This document shows positions 16,851-24,932 of a stretch of 64,000 nucleotides of DNA, in pieces. Source of the stretch: an uncultured Chitinophaga sp. (GTDB lineage: Bacteria; Bacteroidota; Bacteroidia; Chitinophagales; Chitinophagaceae); assembly GCF_937898475.1 (NCBI RefSeq), contig NZ_CALEJS010000012.1, forward strand, positions 124,001 through 188,000. Reading direction: 5' to 3'. Position numbers and translations under genes: made by a program. The notes under the pieces are model-generated. The model saw only the letters and a program-made list of their open reading frames with translations, was not told the DNA's origin and ran no database searches. The first letter of the stretch is position 1, and the number at the start of each line of letters is the position of its first letter.

Positions 16851-18317
16851 ATGTCAGATCAACCAACATCTTTCAAGCGGTCTTTCGGCCTGCTGGACGC
16901 CACCATGATTGTAGCCGGCTCAATGATCGGTTCCGGTATCTTCATCGTCAGCGCAGATATTGTAAGAAATGTCAGTTCAGCAGGTTGGCTAACGCTGGTC
17001 TGGTTGCTTGCAGGCATACTAACATTGACGGCTGCACTGAGCTACGGAGAGCTCAGCGCCATGTTCCCCAAAGCAGGCGGACAATATGTTTACCTCAAGG
17101 AAGCTTTTAACCCGCTGGTAGGGTTTCTCTACGGCTGGAGCTTTTTCACCGTGATACAAACCGGTACCATCGCCGCAGTAGGCGTGGCCTTTGCCAAGTT
17201 CGCCGCCTACATCTTTCCCGTACTAAGCGAGAAAAATGTGCTGGCCAACCTGGGATTTATGCAGCTCACGGCGGCGCAGCTCACCTCTGTCTTACTCGTT
17301 GTACTACTGACTTATATCAATACCCTGGGGGTTAAGGAAGGAAAGCTGATCCAAACCACTTTCACCCTTACCAAGATCGCAGCGCTGTTTGGCCTGATCA
17401 TTTTCGGACTGCTGCTGGCGGCCCGTAAAGACGTATGGCAGGCCAACTGGCAAACGGCGTTCACCTTACAGCAGCTGAAGCCGGAAGGTTTAGTGCCTTA
17501 TGCAGGATTGGCCATACTAGGCGGTATTGCCGGTAGTATGGTTGGCACACTGTTCAGCAGCGACTCCTGGCATAATGTAACTTTTATTGCCGGTGAGATC
17601 AAACGTCCTGAACGGAATATCGGCCTGGCCCTCTTTCTGGGCACCCTGCTGGTAACCATCATTTACGTATCTACCAACATGATGTTCCTGAGCGTAATGC
17701 CCCTGCAGGAGATCGCTTTCGCAGACAGCGACAGGGTGGGGGTAGCCGCCTCCATACATATCTTTGGCAGCGTAGGCACTTATATTATTGCGGCGCTGAT
17801 CATGGTATCCACCTTTGGCTGTAATAATGGCCTGATCCTCGCCGGAGCCCGGGTGTATTATACGATGGCTACCGATGGCCTCTTCTTCAAACAGCTGGCG
17901 GTCCTGAATAAGAACGCCGTACCCTCCAAAGCCCTCTGGCTGCAATGTGTTTGGGCATGCCTGCTTTGCCTGAGCGGCAAATACGGCCAGCTGCTGGATT
18001 ATGTTATCTTCGTAGTGCTCATCTTTTACATCCTCACCATCATTGGTATTTTCCGCCTGCGTAAAAAACGTCCTGATCTGCCAAGACCTTACAAGGCTTT
18101 CGGTTACCCGGTATTGCCACTTTTTTATATTGTTTCGGCAACGGTAATTTGCCTGGCGCTGCTGGCTTACAAACCTATGTTTACCTGGCCGGGTCTCGGC
18201 CTGGTGCTGCTGGGTATCCCGGTATACTACCTGGTATGGGGTAAGCAGCGAAATCGTACTGCGCAGGAGTCTCAGGCTGCTGCACAGGAATTACCGGTAA
18301 CAGCGCAGGCAGACTAA
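16851..18317 (+). CDS. APC-family amino acid permease, probable hydroxyproline importer
   Basis: 488 residues, twelve predicted membrane helices. The N-terminal signature MIVAGSMIGSGIFIVSADI is the unwound first helix that binds the amino-acid carboxylate in APC/LeuT-fold transporters, and TLPRPYKAFGYPVLP-like residues (DLPRPYKAFGYPVLPLF) close the family pattern. The C-terminus is Gln/Ala-rich and cytoplasmic. It lies inside the hydroxyproline gene set, between the dehydrogenase and the epimerase, so free hydroxyproline or related imino acids are the likely cargo. An alternative is a broad neutral amino acid exchanger. Confidence 0.88.
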   Translation: MSDQPTSFKRSFGLLDATMIVAGSMIGSGIFIVSADIVRNVSSAGWLTLVWLLAGILTLTAALSYGELSAMFPKAGGQYVYLKEAFNPLVGFLYGWSFFTVIQTGTIAAVGVAFAKFAAYIFPVLSEKNVLANLGFMQLTAAQLTSVLLVVLLTYINTLGVKEGKLIQTTFTLTKIAALFGLIIFGLLLAARKDVWQANWQTAFTLQQLKPEGLVPYAGLAILGGIAGSMVGTLFSSDSWHNVTFIAGEIKRPERNIGLALFLGTLLVTIIYVSTNMMFLSVMPLQEIAFADSDRVGVAASIHIFGSVGTYIIAALIMVSTFGCNNGLILAGARVYYTMATDGLFFKQLAVLNKNAVPSKALWLQCVWACLLCLSGKYGQLLDYVIFVVLIFYILTIIGIFRLRKKRPDLPRPYKAFGYPVLPLFYIVSATVICLALLAYKPMFTWPGLGLVLLGIPVYYLVWGKQRNRTAQESQAAAQELPVTAQAD

Positions 18318-18513
18318 AAGTTGACTATTTTAACCCGGTAAGGTGCCGTTATCCCGTTATTTATGTTAATTTTTGCAAACCTTTGATCAATACCTGCAAT
18401 GCGGTGTTCAATGCTTTCGGATATTTTTGTTATGATCCGGATGCCATGAACACCTGTAAGGCAGGTAGCAAAGCATCGTTCATAATAATTGATCATTCGA
18501 AAGATTAGCGCCA

Positions 18514-19518
18514 GTGGCAAAGAAGACGTTTTTTTGTATAGATGCCCATACCTGCGGCAATCCTGTAAGGCTGGTAGCCGGCGGCGGACCGGTACTGGAA
18601 GGCAACAACATGAGTGAAAAGCGTAACCATTTTTTACGCGAATACGACTGGATCAGGAAAGGGCTGATGTTCGAGCCCCGTGGCCATGATATGATGAGCG
18701 GCAGCATTTTGTATCCGCCACACGATCCTGCCAACGATGTGGCAGTACTCTTCATTGAAACCAGCGGTTGCCTCCCCATGTGCGGTCACGGCACCATCGG
18801 CACCATCACCATCGCTATTGAAGAAGGCCTGATCACGCCTAAAACACCGGGTGTTGTAAGAATGGAAGCGCCCGCGGGGCTGGTCACCATCACCTATACA
18901 CAGGAAGGTAAGAAAGTGAAAAGCGTTCGTCTTACCAACGTAGCGTCCTACCTGGAAGCAACAGACCTTGAAGTGGATTGTCCAGACCTGGGACCGCTGA
19001 AAGTAGATGTATCCTACGGCGGTAACTTTTACGCCATTGTAGATGTGCAGCAGAACTTTAAAGGTCTGGAACACTATGCCGCCTCACAGCTTATTAGCTG
19101 GGCCAGGGAAATGCGTAAACGCATCAATGAAAAATATACTTTCGTACACCCGGATAACCCCCACATTAACGGCTGTTCTCACGTACTGTGGACCGGCGCC
19201 GTATTAGACAGCACTTCTACTGCACGTAATGCAGTATTCTACGGCGATAAAGCGATTGACCGCTCTCCCTGCGGCACCGGCACCTCCGCCCGTATGGCGC
19301 AATGGTACGCTAAAGGCAAACTGAAGAAAGGAGACGAGTTCATACACGAAAGCATCATCGGCTCCAAATTCATCGGCCGCATTGAAGAGGAAACAACGAT
19401 CGGCGGCAAGCCTGCTATCCGTCCCAGCATTGAAGGATGGGCAAGGATCTACGGTTACAACACCATCACCATCGATCCCGAAGACGATCCCTATGCATAC
19501 GGACTGCAAGTACTCTAA
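18514..19518 (+). CDS. 4-hydroxyproline 2-epimerase (proline racemase family)
   Basis: 334 residues. Both catalytic cysteines of the proline racemase fold are present: Cys90 in LPMCGHGTIG and Cys253 in RSPCGTGTSA. This marks a two-base racemase/epimerase rather than the Cys/Thr trans-3-hydroxyproline dehydratase subfamily. It would convert trans-4-hydroxy-L-proline to cis-4-hydroxy-D-proline, feeding the dehydrogenase encoded next. The start is a GTG at 18514 (reads MAKKTFFCIDAHTCGNP), the first plausible start that keeps the conserved DxHTxGxP segment near the N-terminus; no ATG is available nearby. The 196-bp gap upstream holds no gene that I can support. Confidence 0.93.
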   Translation: MAKKTFFCIDAHTCGNPVRLVAGGGPVLEGNNMSEKRNHFLREYDWIRKGLMFEPRGHDMMSGSILYPPHDPANDVAVLFIETSGCLPMCGHGTIGTITIAIEEGLITPKTPGVVRMEAPAGLVTITYTQEGKKVKSVRLTNVASYLEATDLEVDCPDLGPLKVDVSYGGNFYAIVDVQQNFKGLEHYAASQLISWAREMRKRINEKYTFVHPDNPHINGCSHVLWTGAVLDSTSTARNAVFYGDKAIDRSPCGTGTSARMAQWYAKGKLKKGDEFIHESIIGSKFIGRIEEETTIGGKPAIRPSIEGWARIYGYNTITIDPEDDPYAYGLQVL

Positions 19519-19525
19519 ATCCCGG

Positions 19526-19566
19526 CTCCGGAATTTGGTATTTGGTATTTGGAATCTGGAATTTTT
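19526..19566. repeat. Short tandem TTTGGTA/TTTGGAA heptamer run
   Basis: GGAATTTGGTATTTGGTATT followed by TGGAATCTGGAATTT just before the ATG at 19573. It resembles a one-armed relative of the TTTGARG elements. Confidence 0.6.
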
Positions 19567-19572
19567 CAACTG

Positions 19573-20823
19573 ATGTCAAAAGAAGTTATCATCATAGGCG
19601 GCGGCATTATAGGCCTGAGTAGTGCGTTCTACCTGCAGGAAGCGGGTTATAGTGTAACCGTAATAGATAGTGGCGATATGCGGCAGGGCTGTTCATACGG
19701 CAATGCTGGTTATGTATGCCCCAGTCATTTTGTGCCGCTGGCTACGCCAGGCATTGTTAAGCAGGGCCTGAAGTGGATGCTGAATGCCAAAAGCCCTTTT
19801 TATGTACAGCCGCGCCTGAATGGCGAGCTGATATCCTGGGGATTGAAATTCATGAAAAGCGCTACGCGCGAACATGTGGAGCGCTCCGCCGTTCCCCTGC
19901 GTGACATTGCTTTGTTAAGCAAACGCCTGTACGAAGAATGGACAAAGCTGCCGGGAATGGATTTTGCCTATGAACCGAAAGGTATGCTGGAGTTCTTCAA
20001 AACAGAAGAAAACCTGCATCATGCCGCAGAAACATTGAAAGAGTCCCTGCACCTGGGACTGGACGCCCGCCTGCTGAACAAAAGAGAGCTGAAGGCCATG
20101 GAGCCGGATGCGGAAATAGACGCTTTGGGCGCCCTGTACTTTGCCTGCGATGCTCAACTATATCCCAATAAGCTCATGAGCAGCCTGCTGGCCTTCCTGC
20201 AGCAGAAAGGCATTCGTTTGGAGATCAACCAGGAAGTAACCGGGTTCTCCACCAACGGCAGCCGTATTAAAGGCGTAAAAGCGGGAGGGAAGGAATATAC
20301 CGCCGATCATATTGTACTGGCAGCCGGCGTATGGAGCAGCGGCATTGCCAGGCAACTTAACCTGCGTCTGCCCATGGTAGGCGGCCGCGGATACAGCGTT
20401 ACTTTTGAAGATGCACCCTACAAACTGCATCACTCTATCATACTCAGCGAGGCCCGGGTGGCCATTGCGCCGATGGACGGCAATAAGATCCGTTTTGGCG
20501 GAACTATGGAGATCACTTCGCTGAATGCACCACCCCGTATGCAAAGAGTGGAGGGCATCCTGGAATCGGTAAAACGTTATTTCCCGGAATACGATATTCC
20601 TATGCCTGCGGCAGATAAGGTGTGGTACGGCTATCGTCCCTGCAGCGCCGACGGATTGCCTTACATCGGTAAGGTACGGCAATATAACAACCTCACCGTG
20701 GCTACCGGGCACTCTATGTTAGGCATCAGCCTGGGCGCCGGTACCGGGAAACTTGTGAGCGAATTAGTGCAGGGTGTGCCTGCATCTATGGATATAGATC
20801 CTTTCAACCCGGAACGGTTGTAA
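19573..20823 (+). CDS. FAD-dependent D-amino acid dehydrogenase family, probable cis-4-hydroxy-D-proline dehydrogenase
   Basis: 416 residues of the DadA/DAO family. The N-terminal FAD motif is VIIIGGGIIGLSSAFYLQEAG, an internal CSYGNAGYVCPSH segment is typical of DadA-like enzymes, and the C-terminal ATGHSMLGISLGAGTGKLVSEL contacts FAD. It would oxidise cis-4-hydroxy-D-proline to 1-pyrroline-4-hydroxy-2-carboxylate, the substrate of the deaminase at the head of the operon. The frame opens at a TTG at 19549 within the heptamer repeat; the ATG at 19573 is preferred as it puts the FAD motif at residue 4. DUF885 starts 18 bp downstream. Confidence 0.9.
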   Translation: MSKEVIIIGGGIIGLSSAFYLQEAGYSVTVIDSGDMRQGCSYGNAGYVCPSHFVPLATPGIVKQGLKWMLNAKSPFYVQPRLNGELISWGLKFMKSATREHVERSAVPLRDIALLSKRLYEEWTKLPGMDFAYEPKGMLEFFKTEENLHHAAETLKESLHLGLDARLLNKRELKAMEPDAEIDALGALYFACDAQLYPNKLMSSLLAFLQQKGIRLEINQEVTGFSTNGSRIKGVKAGGKEYTADHIVLAAGVWSSGIARQLNLRLPMVGGRGYSVTFEDAPYKLHHSIILSEARVAIAPMDGNKIRFGGTMEITSLNAPPRMQRVEGILESVKRYFPEYDIPMPAADKVWYGYRPCSADGLPYIGKVRQYNNLTVATGHSMLGISLGAGTGKLVSELVQGVPASMDIDPFNPERL

Positions 20824-20841
20824 AGTAAAACCGCATAACAT

Positions 20842-22593
20842 ATGAGCTACAAAAAGGAAGTAATCGCATTACTATGGGCAGCGTTTGCCCTGACGGGTGG
20901 TTTTCAGTCTGCCAAAGCACAGCAACAAGCCCCATCTTCCCTCTATGCGCAAACCAGCGAGGTGAATGATCTGATGGTCCGCTACCAGGCAGACAGAGGT
21001 AGTATTGCCAGGTTCTATTTTTTAGTGAATTCGCCGGAACGCCGTCAGCAGCTGCAGCAGCTGGACAGCAATTATCTCCGCCAGCTGGAGCAGATAGACT
21101 TCAATACCCTGCCGGTGGGCTCACGGGTAGATTATATCATGTTCAGGAAAAAGCTGCAGGAGCAACTGCATCAATACCAGGAAGAAGACACGCAATACAA
21201 ACGCCTTAGCGACTGGTTTCCATTTGCAGATAAGATATACGCCATAGAAAAGATCCGCCGCCGTGGTACGCAGCAGAATGCCCAGGAGCTGGCCGCCAGC
21301 TTTCATGAGATGGCGATCGAAGCAGGTAAGAAAACAAAAGAACTCAGGAAGCAGCACACACTTGACATCAACCTCATTCTCCGTGGCGGGGGTATTGTAA
21401 AAGGCCTGCAACAGGCATTGCAAAGCGTAAACATGTTCTATAATGGTTATGATCCCCAGTACAGCTGGTGGACAGCGGCGCCCGGCAAAGAGCTGGATTC
21501 TGCACTGAGCCTGTACGCACACACCTGGAAAGCCGCAGAAAGAACAGCGCCGGGCAGCAAGGAAGACAGCAGCGACATTATCGGTTATCCCATCGGAAGA
21601 GAGGAGCTGATCCGTCAGTTACAGTATGAGCTGATCCCCTACACTCCCGAAGAACTGATCGCCATCGCCAATAAAGAATTTGCCTGGTGCGATGCTGAGA
21701 TGCTGAAAGCCTCCCGCGAAATGGGTTTCGGCGACGACTGGAAAAAGGCGCTGGAGAAGGTCAAGAACACCTACGTCCCCGCCGGTAAACAGCCGGAAGC
21801 TATCATGGATCTCTACCACCAGTCTATCGAGTTCCTCAAAAAGAATGATCTTGTTACCATACCGCCCATTGCAGAAGAAACCTGGCGCATGATCATGATG
21901 ACGCCCGAAAGGCAGCGTGTCAATCCCTTCTTTACAGGCGGCGAAGTGCTCAGCATTTCCTACCCTACAAACGATATGAGCGAGGATGATAAGCTGATGA
22001 GCATGCGTGGCAACAACCCGCATTTTTCCCGTGCTACCGTGCATCATGAGCTGATAGCCGGGCATCATTTACAGATGTTCATGTGCGACCGTTACAAAGC
22101 GTACCGCAACTTCAACACTCCTTTCTGGATCGAAGGATGGGCGTTGTACTGGGAAATGCTGTTGTGGGACCTGCATTTTCCCCGCTCTCCTGAAGACCGT
22201 GTAGGCATGTTGTTCTGGCGAATGCACCGTTGCGCGCGCATCATCTTCTCTCTTAATTTTCAGCTGGGTAAATGGACGCCCCAGCAATGTGTAGACTTCC
22301 TGGTAGACAGGGTAGGACATGAAAGGGCCAACGCCGAAGGCGAAGTGCGCCGTTCTTTCGCACCCGGACTTGGATACGGCCCGCTTTACCAGCTGGCATA
22401 CATGATTGGCGGTTTACAGTTCTATGCATTGAAAAAAGAGCTGGTAGATGGTGGCAAGATGACCATCAAACAATACCACGACGCCGTGCTGCATGAAAAC
22501 CAGCTGCCGGTGGAGATGATCCGGGCTATACTCACCAACCAGCAGCTGACAAAAGATTTTAAGACCAGCTGGCGGTTTTACCAGGTAAAATAA
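20842..22593 (+). CDS. DUF885-family exported metallopeptidase-like protein
   Basis: 583 residues with a signal peptide ending near KAQQQAP. DUF885 proteins carry an HExxPGHH-like zinc site; here it is H402-E403-LIA-G407-H408-H409, with Ala in place of Pro, and FWIEGWALYWEMLL downstream supplies the additional Glu ligand region. They are thought to be secreted peptidases distantly related to M32/M3, with poorly known specificity. It is the last gene of the hydroxyproline operon and ends at a terminator, so it may release hydroxyproline or Hyp-containing dipeptides in the periplasm. That role is inferred. Confidence 0.88.
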   Translation: MSYKKEVIALLWAAFALTGGFQSAKAQQQAPSSLYAQTSEVNDLMVRYQADRGSIARFYFLVNSPERRQQLQQLDSNYLRQLEQIDFNTLPVGSRVDYIMFRKKLQEQLHQYQEEDTQYKRLSDWFPFADKIYAIEKIRRRGTQQNAQELAASFHEMAIEAGKKTKELRKQHTLDINLILRGGGIVKGLQQALQSVNMFYNGYDPQYSWWTAAPGKELDSALSLYAHTWKAAERTAPGSKEDSSDIIGYPIGREELIRQLQYELIPYTPEELIAIANKEFAWCDAEMLKASREMGFGDDWKKALEKVKNTYVPAGKQPEAIMDLYHQSIEFLKKNDLVTIPPIAEETWRMIMMTPERQRVNPFFTGGEVLSISYPTNDMSEDDKLMSMRGNNPHFSRATVHHELIAGHHLQMFMCDRYKAYRNFNTPFWIEGWALYWEMLLWDLHFPRSPEDRVGMLFWRMHRCARIIFSLNFQLGKWTPQQCVDFLVDRVGHERANAEGEVRRSFAPGLGYGPLYQLAYMIGGLQFYALKKELVDGGKMTIKQYHDAVLHENQLPVEMIRAILTNQQLTKDFKTSWRFYQVK

Positions 22594-22635
22594 AAGCGTA
22601 TACGCGACTAGCTTAGTTTTGGTTGATAAAATCGC

Positions 22636-22668
22636 GCCGTCCGGGTTAAAAGCCGGGCGGCTTTTTTC
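22636..22668 (+). terminator. Rho-independent terminator of the hydroxyproline operon
   Basis: GC-rich stem GCCGTCCGG / CCGGGCGGC (one G-U pair), loop of 8 bases, followed by TTTTTTCTT. It lies 43 bp after the DUF885 stop. Confidence 0.9.
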
Positions 22669-22828
22669 TTGATAAGAATTGGTACGGAATACCAATAATA
22701 TAATAAATCCTACTGCAGAAATTTTGCACTATTTATCTAGATAGTCATCACTTTTCCTTCTCTACATTATGAATTTTCAATTATTTTTTGTTTGTTTATA
22801 GTCATTACAGCACGAATGAGAAAAAATA

Positions 22829-23392
22829 TTGAATATTAGCAATAAATATAATTCATTCGATGAGGCGACCGTCATCGCCTCGCTCAAACAAGGCGATATG
22901 AACGCCTTTGAGGCTATCTACAACGAATACTGGCCGCGCCTTTACGGATACGTTTTTAACCGCTTAAAGAACAAGGAAATAGCAGAAGAGATCATTCAGG
23001 AGGTATTCTACTCCCTCTGGATGAAACATACTACCATTGAATTAACCGGCGCGCTGTCATCTTACCTGTTTGCCGCCGTTAAATACCAGATATTCAACTA
23101 TATAAAATCGGACCAGGTCCGCAGAACCTATGCCAGCTATTTTTCCCTGCAAACCGGCAAAATGAGCGATAATTCCAATGAGGAACATATTGCCGCTTCC
23201 GACCTCCGGGATGCCGTTGAAAAAGAGATCTCCCGCCTGCCCGAAAAATGCCAACAGGTATTCAGGATGAGCCGTATGGAGCACCTCTCCGTACGGGATA
23301 TTGCCACCACACTGAATATCTCCCACAAAACCGTTGAAAATCATCTTACCAAGGCGCTTCGCCAGCTCAGGATGGTCTTCGGCCAATACTAG
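22829..23392 (+). CDS. ECF RNA polymerase sigma factor (sigma-70 family, Bacteroidota type)
   Basis: 187 residues. Region 2 is FEAIYNEYWPRLYGYVFNRL with EEIIQEVFYSLW (about 26-62), and region 4 is LPEKCQQVFRMSRMEHLSVRDIATTLNISHKTVENHL split over about 130-170. This is the usual partner of FecR anti-sigma factors that control SusCD or TonB-receptor operons. The only start in frame is a TTG at 22829 (MNISNKYN); an ATG at 22816 is in another frame and reaches a stop after seven codons. A palindrome TATCTAGATA lies upstream at 22734-22743. The FecR gene follows on the same strand after a 347-bp repeat-rich gap. Confidence 0.92.
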   Translation: MNISNKYNSFDEATVIASLKQGDMNAFEAIYNEYWPRLYGYVFNRLKNKEIAEEIIQEVFYSLWMKHTTIELTGALSSYLFAAVKYQIFNYIKSDQVRRTYASYFSLQTGKMSDNSNEEHIAASDLRDAVEKEISRLPEKCQQVFRMSRMEHLSVRDIATTLNISHKTVENHLTKALRQLRMVFGQY

Positions 23393-23739
23393 GCAGCCCT
23401 CCCGCCTGATACAATTTTACCCCGCATCAAGTCCACCTCAGGTCCACCTTAAGTCCACCTCACCTGCTGTTCTACAAAGGGTTTACTGGCCGTTTACCTG
23501 TGAAATGCTTTTAAGGTTAATTTAGTATGAGTTTAGTGCATGGTTAGTAAGGGCTTAGTAATTGCTTAGTAAGGGCTTAGTAACTCCCTGGCAGAAGTTC
23601 AGTGCTCTTCTACAACCATGTATTTATATACACGATCAACTTTTTTTTCTCTACCACTAGGTGTTCCTTCTTTCTCACTTTACTTACTTATATAAACCAT
23701 CTTTTATCCGCCACTATAAATTCAACTTTGAAGAAACTG
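23393..23739. repeat. Repeat-rich gap between sigma factor and FecR
   Basis: No gene. Two short direct-repeat runs are visible: three copies of AGTCCACCT-like units at 23429-23460, and five or six degenerate TTAGTAAGGGC-like units at about 23519-23585. The remainder is T-rich (TTTTTTTTCTCTACC near 23640), possibly the FecR/SusC promoter region. Confidence 0.7.
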
Positions 23740-24717
23740 ATGAGTCAACAGGAATTTAAAAACTTGATCGATAAATATCTGAAAGGAGAGCTGGATGCTG
23801 CTGATGCTGCAAAGTTGGAACAGTGGCTGGATGCCATGGCAGATGAAACTGCCTTTGATGCATTGCCCGCTGAAGAAAAGCAGGAGGCGCAGACGGGGGG
23901 GTATCAGCGTCTGATGCAACGGATAGAACAGCAACAGCGTCCCACTCCAATACGCCGCCTGTTCACCAATATACGCACACTCCGGGCAGCTGCCGCCGCA
24001 GCATGCCTGATCATCGCAGTATTTGCCTTCAGGAACAGGCTACTGGACCTGGTAGCGCCGCATCGTCTCACTGCCATGACCAGTACACCGGGAAAGATTA
24101 AGAAGCATATCCTGTCAGATGGTTCTATCATCTGGCTGAAAGGCAACAGTAAGCTGACATTCCCGGTTACTTTCGGCGATGGCGACCGCGTAGTGACCCT
24201 GGAAGGTGAAGCGCTCTTTGAAGTGGCAAAAGATGCCGCACATCCCTTTAAGATCCATTGCGGGGCACTTACCACACAGGTGCTGGGTACCAGCTTTAAT
24301 ATCCGCAGCAATGGCCAGGAAACGCAGGTGAACGTGCTCACAGGCAAGATCTCATTAAGCGCCCCGCAGTCGGGCAGGGTGGTGCTTTATCCTAACCAGC
24401 AGGCACTGTACACCGCCAAAGGAACCGCCATCGCTAAGCAGGAACAGCGCAGCGCCGCTGTACACGAGCTGACCCGCGGCACGGAATACGATATGTCTTT
24501 TAACGATGCACGCCTGGCAGAAGTGATACACCGTATTGAACGGAAATTTGAAGTAGATATACAAACGGAAGAACCAGCGATCAACAGCAATCTGCTTACC
24601 GCAGATCTGACAGACCAGTCATTAAAAAATACAATGGAGATGATCTCCCAGGCGCTCAACCTGGCCTTTGAGATCAAAGGGAAAACAATTTTGTTAAAGC
24701 AAAAAAAAGAGTCATGA
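23740..24717 (+). CDS. FecR-family anti-sigma factor with DUF4974 domain
   Basis: 325 residues. The cytoplasmic N-terminus (EFKNLIDKYLKGELDAADAAKLEQWL) would hold the sigma factor. One membrane helix (RAAAAAACLIIAVFAF) at about 87-102 leads to the periplasmic FecR domain (KHILSDGSIIWLKGNSKLTFP and EGEALFEVAKDAAHPF), and a DUF4974 tail (SFNDARLAEVIHRIERKF...ADLTDQSLKNTMEMISQAL) ends the protein. The DUF4974 domain is STN-like and touches the TonB-dependent transducer. The frame extends upstream to 23602, but the ATG at 23740 gives the canonical N-terminus. It would relay substrate binding at the SusC to the sigma factor. Confidence 0.93.
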   Translation: MSQQEFKNLIDKYLKGELDAADAAKLEQWLDAMADETAFDALPAEEKQEAQTGGYQRLMQRIEQQQRPTPIRRLFTNIRTLRAAAAAACLIIAVFAFRNRLLDLVAPHRLTAMTSTPGKIKKHILSDGSIIWLKGNSKLTFPVTFGDGDRVVTLEGEALFEVAKDAAHPFKIHCGALTTQVLGTSFNIRSNGQETQVNVLTGKISLSAPQSGRVVLYPNQQALYTAKGTAIAKQEQRSAAVHELTRGTEYDMSFNDARLAEVIHRIERKFEVDIQTEEPAINSNLLTADLTDQSLKNTMEMISQALNLAFEIKGKTILLKQKKES

Positions 24718-24932
24718 ACCTGTATCAGCCACAACCTGGAACGTACGCTAACACGCACAAAAAAATTGCGCCTATGACCCAACAACCGTCAAACAAGACT
24801 TACCAGCGGGTTTGAGCTCTCTAAGGGCTTAAATAACGCCGATGACTATCCTGTGTAAAAGCTGCTGCGCACCGGCGCGGTGGGGACGCTATTGCCTTAT
24901 ATCAACCAGCAATTAAAACGCAACCAAGATCT
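24718..24932. other. Gap between FecR and SusC genes
   Basis: About 215 bp without a supported gene. It includes an imperfect GC-rich hairpin around GCGCACCGGCGCGGTG near 24869-24884. Probably leader or promoter sequence for the SusC operon; no clear -7 box. Confidence 0.4.

Noticed and set aside
18318..18513. Short ORF (about 20 codons from the ATG near 18446) in the gap before the epimerase
   Set aside because: Too short, no signal or motif; treated as non-coding leader.
23602..23739. FecR start at 23602
   Set aside because: The extra residues are hydrophobic and unlike FecR N-termini; the ATG at 23740 is followed by the typical anti-sigma helix.
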